Under the pieces are notes generated by a model, which had not been told where the DNA came from, made no database searches, and saw only the letters and a program-made list of their open reading frames with translations. A stretch of 64,000 nt of DNA from positions 1 through 64,000 of the forward strand of contig NZ_CVSZ01000016.1 of NCBI RefSeq assembly GCF_001180325.1, read 5' to 3'. This DNA is from Prochlorococcus marinus. Lineage in GTDB: Bacteria; Cyanobacteriota; Cyanobacteriia; PCC-6307; Cyanobiaceae. This document shows positions 58,893 to 64,000 of this stretch, in pieces (within the stretch, counting starts at the first letter, position 1; each line of letters opens with the position of its first letter). A program made the translations under genes and the position numbers.

Positions 58893-58997
58893 ATGACTCA
58901 AATCAATTTGATTGTTAATTCTTTGCCAAGAGATCTACTTGAATTTGTCTTTTTTCTTGCAGTTGGTTTCACTGCAGGATCTGTTGGAATCATATAA
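58893..58997 (+). CDS. Small single-pass membrane protein
   Basis: A 34-codon ORF: MTQINLIVNSLPRDLLEFVF, then FLAVGFTAGSVGII. It has an amphipathic start and one hydrophobic helix. A clear ribosome-binding site (TGAGGAG) lies 12 bp before the ATG. It resembles the small thylakoid or membrane peptides common in this lineage, but I cannot name it. Confidence 0.55.
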   Translation: MTQINLIVNSLPRDLLEFVFFLAVGFTAGSVGII

Positions 58998-59107
58998 ATT
59001 TTAAACCTTAAATTTTAAATCTATGTCAAATTTATAATTTCATTATTCATCAGAAAATCACAAAATTAAATTTAATTCTCACTATTAAATTCGCTTACTA
59101 ACAGTTG

Positions 59108-59620
59108 TTAGATTTTAACCATTGAATGAACAGGAAAATCTAACTTTAACCTACCCTTCAATTCTTTCAGCTCAATAACAGTTATTAAACCCAGAATTTC
59201 TTTGTTTTGATCTTGAAGCAACTTAGTGACACAGTCAACTGTACCTCCTGTAGCTAACAAGTCATCGACGATTACAAAAGAATTGAATTTTTTTAGGGCA
59301 TCACTTTGTATTGAAAGAGAATTTTTTCCATATTCCAAATCATATTCTCTTGTCAATATATTTCCTGGCAGCTTTCCTGGTTTTCGTGCGACAATCATAG
59401 GCTTAGATGATTCTAAAGCAACTGCTGAACCAAAAATAAATCCCCTCGCATCTATGGAAATTATGGCTTCAGCATTTTTTAAAAATTGATTTGAAGACAT
59501 TTTTAAAATAAGTTCCTGAAAAATATCTGGATATTGAAGAATTTCTAGGACGTCTTTAAAATCAATGCCTTTTTTTGGAAAATCCTTATAAGTGAGAATC
59601 AAATTTTCTAATTTTTTCAT
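59108..59620 (-). CDS. apt: Adenine phosphoribosyltransferase
   Basis: Apt salvages adenine to AMP with PRPP. I prefer the start at 59620 (170 aa; MKKLENLILTYKDFPKKGID), the normal N terminus; a 7-codon upstream extension exists. Family marks are IDARGFIFGSAVAL, MIVARKPGKLPG and the PRPP-binding FVIVDDLLATGGT. It is the last clear core gene before the tRNA-Pro integration region. Confidence 0.95.
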   Translation of the reverse strand: MKKLENLILTYKDFPKKGIDFKDVLEILQYPDIFQELILKMSSNQFLKNAEAIISIDARGFIFGSAVALESSKPMIVARKPGKLPGNILTREYDLEYGKNSLSIQSDALKKFNSFVIVDDLLATGGTVDCVTKLLQDQNKEILGLITVIELKELKGRLKLDFPVHSMVKI

Positions 59621-59641
59621 ACTTCCAAGTCTCGATAGCAA

Positions 59642-60111
59642 TAAAGGGAGATATCCTGGTGGAACTTAATTTATATTATAGATTTGTCGCAATTAAAAAC
59701 TTTCAAAGCCAACTTATAAGTTTATGTAATTTTTTGATTTAAATAAACTAAGTTATAGAATTAAGGAACTTTTTTCTGAAAAATATTAAGTAAATCATTT
59801 TCTGACCTAAAAAGTGATTTTTAAAATATTTAGCAATTTGGTCTTTTATATATGACTTTTATGAACTAAAATCTTATGAGGGGAGCGTGGCGCAGCTTGG
59901 TAGCGCGGGTGCTTTGGGAGCATGCCTTTTTACTAACGAGACTGACTGCAATAACTGACTTTCTTACTTTTGTTACAAACTAAAAAGCGAGGGGAAGCGA
60001 CAAAACTTTAGTAGCGCGGGTGCTTCTAAAGAAATTTGCGAATCCTAATAAAATCAGTATATTTTTCAAATCATTTGCAATATAAATACAGCTAAATATG
60101 GAGAAGTTTTC
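59642..60111. other. Gene-free stretch with decayed tRNA-Pro copies
   Basis: There is no gene in these 470 bp. The stretch holds a copy of the tRNA-Pro promoter and 5' half (separate entry, 59809-59922). It also holds a second, more decayed 5' half near 59990-60025 (15 bp GTAGCGCGGGTGCTT exact at 60011-60025), followed by CGAATCCT at 60039-60046, which looks like a T-arm remnant. The last 50 bp hold the leader of the next gene. Confidence 0.6.
59809..59922 (+). repeat. Degenerate copy of tRNA-Pro promoter and 5' half (displaced att site)
   Basis: This 114-bp stretch is a near copy of 61169-61285. It includes the region upstream of tRNA-Pro (AAAAAGTGATTTTT, TTTAGCAATTTGGTCTTTTA, a TAAAAT -10-like box) and the tRNA from its first base to the anticodon loop/stem (GCTTTGGGAGCA). 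The acceptor stem has two changes (tRNA positions 1 and 4). Similarity stops exactly at the end of the core CTTTGGGAGCA. It cannot make a full tRNA. Confidence 0.85.
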
Positions 60112-61104
60112 TTGAATAAACTTTCAAAAACATTATTAATAACATTTTTAGGATTATTTTCTATAAATCCAAGTTATGCATTTGATGTTTTTTCCCTTGA
60201 GTCTGATACCACAAATAATGTACTTAAAGTTTATGGAGTTGACTTAATAACAAAAGAGAAGAAATTTTTAACTGAGAAAAATTTAGGTGGAGCAAATCCC
60301 TCTTCTGCAGGGAGAAATTCATATGTCAATCCCAATTCTGGTGAACTTGTAATAATAACAAGTGAGAGCGGTCAAGAGGCATATAACTGGAGGACAAATA
60401 CATGGAGAACGATTGATGAAAGTTTATTTCCCAGTTCGCCGCATATTTTGCAGATGCCTTCAGCGAATGGGAATGGTTCATCAGAAGTTATAAGTATTGG
60501 AGAAAATTCTTTTAAACTTCAGGAAACCTCGACAGAAATGAAAATTTGGGCGACCGACTCCAATGGAAGGATTGCACCAATTAACATAACTAACGGGAGT
60601 AAATTATTAATAGATGGAAGAGATATAGAACAATCAATTAACAATGTGGGAGCACTAAGTGCCGCCCTTACAGGTTTACCCACTGTCCCAACCGAAACAA
60701 ATCTCGCTTGTGGATTAGGGACAGGTACTCATGGAGGTGATTTTGCATTTTCAGGTGGGTGCGCATCTAAGGTTAATGAGAAACTGTCAATAAATTATGC
60801 CGCATCTATGACTATCCCTGGCCAAGATTACGCAGGCGATTTTGAAGATACTTTTTCCGCAAGAGCAGGATTTGTTTGGAAGCTAGGTAAATCATTAAAA
60901 TCAACTCAAATAAGTTTGAAAGATAAAAAAATTATCCATGAAAAAATATCAATTCTTGAAAAAGATAATGAGAGTTTAAAAGCAAAAAATGATGAGATAA
61001 TTTCTCAAAATAAAAAACTTTTAGCGAAATTAAATAATTTAGAAAGTATTGCATCAAAATTTCAATCGAGTTCAAAGATTATTTCAATTAGTTCAAAAGA
61101 ATAA
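60112..61104 (+). CDS. Secreted protein with YadA-like outer-membrane anchor and coiled coil
   Basis: The 330-aa product starts at a TTG preceded by GGAGA and has a clear signal peptide (1-23, NPSYA). Residues 24-165 are of unknown fold (repeated NGSSEVISIGENSF-like turns). Residues about 175-258 (INNVGALSAALTGLPTVP, then CGLGTGTHGGDFAFSGGCAS ... FSARAGFVWKLG) resemble the YadA C-terminal trimeric anchor. Unusually, a coiled coil (about 262-318) follows the anchor, so it would reach into the periplasm. Two cysteines (C200, C217) lie in the barrel. It lies between two copies of the tRNA-Pro 5' half, so it is probably cargo of a past integration. Confidence 0.65.
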   Translation: MNKLSKTLLITFLGLFSINPSYAFDVFSLESDTTNNVLKVYGVDLITKEKKFLTEKNLGGANPSSAGRNSYVNPNSGELVIITSESGQEAYNWRTNTWRTIDESLFPSSPHILQMPSANGNGSSEVISIGENSFKLQETSTEMKIWATDSNGRIAPINITNGSKLLIDGRDIEQSINNVGALSAALTGLPTVPTETNLACGLGTGTHGGDFAFSGGCASKVNEKLSINYAASMTIPGQDYAGDFEDTFSARAGFVWKLGKSLKSTQISLKDKKIIHEKISILEKDNESLKAKNDEIISQNKKLLAKLNNLESIASKFQSSSKIISISSKE

Positions 61105-61109
61105 TTTCA

Positions 61110-61150
61110 AGCGACAAGGTAAATGTTTTTCTAGCGACAAAATAGCGACA
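61110..61150 (+). repeat. AGCGACA direct repeats upstream of tRNA-Pro
   Basis: AGCGACA occurs at 61110-61116, 61133-61139 and 61144-61150; the last two are 11 bp apart. A matching AGCGACAAAACT occurs at 59996-60007 at the other end of the interval. The spacing is near one or two helical turns, as in arm-type integrase binding sites. This is inference. Confidence 0.5.
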
Positions 61151-61207
61151 AAACTAATTTTCCAGTACAAAAAGTGATTTTTTATAAAAAATTTAGCAAT
61201 TTGGTCT

Positions 61208-61235
61208 TTTATAGATGTCTGTTATGAACTAAGAT
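61208..61235 (+). promoter_or_regulatory. Putative promoter of tRNA-Pro
   Basis: TTTATA (61208-61213) and TAAGAT (61230-61235) with 16-bp spacing lie just upstream of the tRNA start at 61244. The same arrangement (TTTATA, TAAAAT, 16 bp) is kept in the degenerate copy at 59845-59872. Confidence 0.4.
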
Positions 61236-61243
61236 CTTATGAG

Positions 61244-61317
61244 CGGGGCGTGGCGCAGCTTGGTAGCGCGGGTGCTTTGGGAGCACTAGGTCGCAGGTTC
61301 GAATCCTGTCGCCCCGA
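61244..61317 (+). tRNA. tRNA-Pro (TGG)
   Basis: A complete 74-nt tRNA. The acceptor CGGGGCG pairs with CGCCCCG, the D arm is GGCGCAGCTTGGTAGCGC, the anticodon stem GGTGC/GCACT with loop TTTGGGA carries anticodon TGG, and the T arm is GCAGGTTCGAATCCTGT. The discriminator is A. Its 5' half is duplicated upstream and its 3' half downstream, both ending in the anticodon arm, so this gene serves as an integration site. Confidence 0.97.
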
Positions 61318-61336
61318 CTCTAATAATCCAAGTCAC

Positions 61337-61363
61337 AGACAGGTTTCCCAGCCTGTCTTTTTT
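61337..61363 (+). terminator. Terminator of tRNA-Pro
   Basis: AGACAGG (61337-61343) pairs with CCTGTCT (61352-61358) and is followed by six T. It is the counterpart of the terminator after the 3' tRNA copy at 63730. Confidence 0.8.
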
Positions 61364-61390
61364 ATTGGATTATTGTCTCATATTGAGAAA

Positions 61391-61412
61391 GGGTAGCTGT
61401 AGGGGTAGCTAG
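61391..61412 (+). repeat. 22-bp direct repeat, left copy (GGGTAGCT motif twice)
   Basis: GGGTAGCTGTAGGGGTAGCTAG, containing GGGTAGCT twice 12 bp apart, is identical to 63516-63537. It is followed by ATCTTCGAAG, also found near the right copy. It lies 74 bp after the tRNA end and is proposed as an arm-type site of an integrase. Confidence 0.7.
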
Positions 61413-61490
61413 CATCTTCGAAGTCTCCCTAAATGGAGCTTAATTTACAGGAGCAATAAGAGATTTTACCGCCTTAGCTTTTCTTTGTTA

Positions 61491-62456
61491 TTACAAATCA
61501 TAGTGAGTTGAATTAGAAAGAATAAAATCTTCTAAAGGTCTATCAAATAGTGGTTTTATATCATCTTCACTTTTTGGTAACCACTTATCTTTAAATCCAA
61601 TATCTATTAAAAAAGGACATTTTAGACTTAATGTGGTGCTATACATTCCGTTAAAACCTTCAAGCCAACTTACAAGTTTGTATTGATCAAAACTGTAGTA
61701 CAAGGGAAAAGAACTTTTATATCTAGTTATACAATTCCAAAATGCTGAAAGAAAGCAAAAATAATCTACTTCTTTTTTAATTTCTTCTGCTGGTGAATTT
61801 TCTATTTGATCAATTGCTTCTCTAATAATTTTCAATTTATCTTCAACATTCTCAAATCTAAAAGATTCTGTTTTGCCGTCAAATTGAAGTTGATCATGCA
61901 TATGATCTTGATTAATAGATTTTAGAGCTTTAAAAAATATTTTTTCTTTCCAATACTTATAAAATAATTTTGCATAAACGAAAGTTTCAAAGTCCTCAGG
62001 AGGAATTTTTGAATCAGTAATATCTTTTTCTATAAGAATATTTTTATATCTGCTGCCTCCCCTCATTTTTACTTTTACATGAGTTAAACCTACCTTAAAT
62101 ACTGGAGTCTCAAATGGAAGGATATTGTATCCAACTCCATTACCAACACCAAAGTAATATTTCAATCCTCGTTCAGTTCCCCATTTATAGTTGCTATGCC
62201 AATCATTTAAACTTCTCTCTTTATAGTATGAATCTTCTGTATGTAGTTTTGGCGGTTGCCATATCTTTATATCAGGGTGATATTCGACAGCATAAAATTT
62301 AACTCTTTTATTTGTTTTTAATTTATAGTTTCTTGGTTGAAAATTTTGCCACAAACCACCATCAAAAGGTAAATAGTTACTTAAACAATGTTCTTTTATT
62401 GAATCTATACTTTCTGGCAAAAAATCTTCTGCTGTTGTATTCCAGTAATAAGACAT
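61491..62456 (-). CDS. Hypothetical protein downstream of Mrr-type gene
   Basis: I do not recognise this 321-aa soluble protein. It is rich in aromatic residues and has no signal peptide or membrane segment. Segments such as FYAVEYHPDIKIWQPPKL, GVGNGVGYNILPFETP and CPFLIDIGFKDKWLPKSE suggest a compact enzyme-like or binding fold. It starts 39 bp after the Mrr-type gene on the same strand and is probably co-transcribed with it. Both lie between the tRNA-Pro and its displaced 3' copy, so it is cargo of the integrated element and may belong to a defence cassette. Confidence 0.6.
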   Translation of the reverse strand: MSYYWNTTAEDFLPESIDSIKEHCLSNYLPFDGGLWQNFQPRNYKLKTNKRVKFYAVEYHPDIKIWQPPKLHTEDSYYKERSLNDWHSNYKWGTERGLKYYFGVGNGVGYNILPFETPVFKVGLTHVKVKMRGGSRYKNILIEKDITDSKIPPEDFETFVYAKLFYKYWKEKIFFKALKSINQDHMHDQLQFDGKTESFRFENVEDKLKIIREAIDQIENSPAEEIKKEVDYFCFLSAFWNCITRYKSSFPLYYSFDQYKLVSWLEGFNGMYSTTLSLKCPFLIDIGFKDKWLPKSEDDIKPLFDRPLEDFILSNSTHYDL

Positions 62457-62495
62457 TAACCAAGTGGTTTAAATAGTAATCGTTTTAATTAAAGT

Positions 62496-63422
62496 CTATG
62501 ATTCATCATCACTAAAAAAGTCCTGATCAATTTTTGACACCTTAATAACCTCTTTTACTTGAACTCCAACAGAATGTTCAATCATTAATTTAGCAAGATC
62601 CACTCCATCTATAAGAATTAATCTTTGATCTCTGAGCCCCTTTGCAAATTCAATTGCTTCTGATGTGAAGCTACTACTCGTCACGAAAACTCCCTTACGA
62701 CATCCCCCTCCAGTCATGGCACCCACAAAACTCTGAATAGTGGGTCTCCCAACAGAATTTTCAGAATATCTTTTTGCTTGTATATATATTTGATCTAATC
62801 CAAGCTTATCCTCATTAATTTTGCCATCAATACCACCATCAGGCCCTCTGGGAACGCCTTGAATTCTTCTATCATCTCCTCCTCCGTACCCCATTGAGGC
62901 TAAAACTTTCAATACGAGAGATTCGAACGAAGCTGGATCTATATTTTTGAAGTTATCAATTAAATCTCCTATTAATTGTGAGTTAAGTCTTTTAATTCCT
63001 TTATCAATAAGATCTTGAGGCGTGTCATTCTCCTGCTCATTTGTCGAATCATAAATATCCTCATTTTTGGAAATTTGTCTTGCATTATGAATAGCTTGCC
63101 ATTCTTTTGTTTTTTTAATATCAGCAACAGTTAGTAATCTTCCAATACTCAAAAAGTCATCGGCATTTGGCCCTAAATACATGTATCCTCTTTTTGGCCT
63201 AATTATCCCTCCTGCCTGCTTTAAGTAAGAAGAGGCCCAACCTACTCTTTCTCTAGCAACAGATCTGCCTGTACTTTCTCTTATTACTGCTTTTTGCTCA
63301 TCAGTTAATCCTACTTTTTCAATGGTCGCATCAAAAGCGTCATTCCTATACATCTCCCCATTTTCCTTTAACACCAAAAGAAGGGGCGTCATAAATTCAT
63401 GAAATTTTGGAATCTCGACCAT
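62496..63422 (-). CDS. Mrr-type restriction endonuclease (type IV-like)
   Basis: The 308-aa protein has an N-terminal Mrr_N winged-helix domain (about 5-95; ... SVARERVGWASSYLKQAGGI). The C-terminal PD-(D/E)xK Mrr catalytic domain (about 160-285) has FESLVLKVLASMGYGG, GPDGGIDG (D195, D199) and IQAKRY (Q215, K217), so the active site looks intact. Such enzymes cut DNA with modified bases and guard against phage or foreign DNA. It is the first gene of a two-gene unit inside the tRNA-Pro element. Confidence 0.9.
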   Translation of the reverse strand: MVEIPKFHEFMTPLLLVLKENGEMYRNDAFDATIEKVGLTDEQKAVIRESTGRSVARERVGWASSYLKQAGGIIRPKRGYMYLGPNADDFLSIGRLLTVADIKKTKEWQAIHNARQISKNEDIYDSTNEQENDTPQDLIDKGIKRLNSQLIGDLIDNFKNIDPASFESLVLKVLASMGYGGGDDRRIQGVPRGPDGGIDGKINEDKLGLDQIYIQAKRYSENSVGRPTIQSFVGAMTGGGCRKGVFVTSSSFTSEAIEFAKGLRDQRLILIDGVDLAKLMIEHSVGVQVKEVIKVSKIDQDFFSDDES

Positions 63423-63515
63423 TCAAGAATAAGGAAGGCACTAAATACAATAGTAGATTATTTTTAAACAAAAGAAATCATGATAGAGACAAAAGAAGTT
63501 AATAGGTCATATAGG

Positions 63516-63537
63516 GGGTAGCTGTAGGGGTAGCTAG
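63516..63537 (+). repeat. 22-bp direct repeat, right copy
   Basis: Identical in sequence and orientation to 61391-61412. It lies 127 bp before the tRNA-Pro 3' copy, inside the element end. Confidence 0.7.
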
Positions 63538-63664
63538 AGTCTATAAAAACCTTATAAAATCTTCGAAGATGCCCCTATATTGAGTCTCAATTTTTTTCTA
63601 CCCTCCACTAATAATTCAGGCTATAACTAGGGTTTTAAGAAAATGGCCTTTGATAGTTCGAGTC

Positions 63665-63711
63665 CTTTGGGAGCACTAGGTCGCAGGTTCGAATCCTGTC
63701 GCCCCGACTCT
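63665..63711 (+). repeat. Exact 47-bp copy of tRNA-Pro 3' half (att site)
   Basis: Positions 63665-63711 are identical to 61275-61321. They run from the anticodon loop/stem (CTTTGGGAGCA) through the T arm and acceptor 3' strand to six bases past the tRNA. It has no 5' half and cannot function as a tRNA. It is the expected displaced 3' end left by integration of an element into tRNA-Pro. Confidence 0.93.
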
Positions 63712-63729
63712 TTAAAACCAAGTCATACT

Positions 63730-63755
63730 AGCGAGTTACCCAGACTCGCTTTTTT
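63730..63755 (+). terminator. Terminator behind the tRNA-Pro 3' copy
   Basis: AGCGAGT pairs with ACTCGCT across the loop TACCCAG and runs into a stretch of six T. It has the same place and a similar CCCAG loop as the terminator behind the intact tRNA-Pro, so it probably travelled with the tRNA end. Confidence 0.75.
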
Positions 63756-63766
63756 ATTGAGAAATT

Positions 63767-63798
63767 TGTCCACGCCTAAAGTGGACAGATAGTGGACA
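63767..63798 (+). repeat. TGTCCAC / GTGGACA inverted and direct repeats
   Basis: TGTCCAC (63767-63773) is followed by GTGGACA at 63781-63787 and again at 63792-63798 (11 bp apart). The group lies 56 bp after the 47-bp att copy, a place comparable to that of the 22-bp repeat behind the intact tRNA. It may be the arm-type site of a further element. Confidence 0.55.
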
Positions 63799-63865
63799 AT
63801 TTCAATTCTGCTTAATGGTAATTTTCTTGCTTTTTCCTTATTTTTTCGTAAGTATGCGTATATAG

Positions 63866-63890
63866 GCTCTAATTTGCTCTAAATAGCTCT
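63866..63890 (+). repeat. Three GCTCT repeats at exact 10-bp spacing
   Basis: GCTCT occurs at 63866, 63876 and 63886, with mostly A/T between. The helical phasing suggests a protein-binding array, perhaps for an integrase, excisionase or replication initiator. Chance is possible for so short a unit. Confidence 0.4.
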
Positions 63891-63950
63891 ATTACTGGCT
63901 TATTTAGGCCTATTTTCCTCTAAAAGACTGTCACATAGGGGTTGACGATT

Positions 63951-64000
63951 ATGAAAATTCCAATCGAAATGATGAAAGAAATTAGAGAAAGTGGGTACGA
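63951..64000 (+). CDS. Start of a gene that runs off the window
   Basis: An ATG preceded by AGGGG opens a frame reading MKIPIEMMKEIRESGY to the window end. It is too short to identify. By position it would be the first gene of the next element or island segment after the att copy. Confidence 0.4.
   Translation, partial: MKIPIEMMKEIRESGY

Larger units (their letters stand above)
63423..63950. other. Element end and attachment region without a gene
   Basis: These 528 bp hold no complete gene. In order they contain the Mrr-type gene promoter region, the right 22-bp repeat, palindromes ATCTTCGAAGAT and ATTGAGTCTCAAT, the 47-bp tRNA-Pro 3' copy, a terminator, a TGTCCAC/GTGGACA repeat group and a 10-bp-phased GCTCT repeat. 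The informative parts have their own entries. Confidence 0.7.

Overview
The window is a strongly AT-rich, gene-dense cyanobacterial chromosome segment. It fits a high-light-adapted Prochlorococcus or a very close relative. Indicators are a photosynthetic gene set without phycobilisome genes (petH lacking the CpcD-like phycobilisome-binding domain, psbY, a 35-residue high-light-inducible protein, carotenoid isomerase, a PsbP-like lipoprotein), the clock-output kinase sasA, very short intergenic spaces, and paralogous outer-membrane porins beginning MKLFKSLLVAPA. The organism assignment is by recognition, not by a database search.

Positions 1-50,000 are mostly core genome in short divergent or convergent runs. 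In order: the end of a DUF212 (divergent PAP2) gene; the cobB-opcA-zwf block (cobalamin synthesis and oxidative pentose phosphate pathway); petH; tRNA-Glu; sasA; prs; malQ; a UbiB-family kinase; a PLP decarboxylase and cdsA; an alpha/beta hydrolase with a GldA-like dehydrogenase; clpC; rimI; the run lysA - diadenylate cyclase - uppS - bioB - trhO - conserved hypothetical; recR-lipA; a PsbP-like lipoprotein; an ABC exporter; a DEAD-box helicase; the complete recC-recB-recD set with an ICMT-like methyltransferase gene inside it; pdxJ; plsC; bolA-grxD; an atypical response regulator; crtH; trmFO; psbY. Three convergent gene pairs share one TTAA as both stop codons.

Positions 50,000-59,700 are more accessory: tRNA-Lys, a small hli gene, several tiny ORFs, a secreted nuclease, a secreted protein built of 18-bp repeats that encode a charged helix, and two paralogous porins separated by a TPR-sulfotransferase gene. 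The region ends with apt.

Positions 59,700-64,000 form a tRNA-Pro(TGG) integration hot spot. The intact tRNA-Pro gene (61244-61317) is flanked upstream by a decayed copy of its promoter and 5' half (59809-59922) and downstream by an exact 47-bp copy of its 3' half (63665-63711). Both copies break in the anticodon loop/stem (core CTTTGGGAGCA). The two bracketed intervals carry a YadA-anchor-like secreted protein, and an Mrr-type restriction gene with an unknown partner. Short direct repeats spaced 11-12 bp lie beside the tRNA-derived ends, with a different repeat for each interval, as expected of arm-type integrase sites. This looks like a stack of integrated elements at one tRNA, similar in principle to the tRNA-integrating 'tycheposons' described in Prochlorococcus. 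No integrase gene is visible inside the window.
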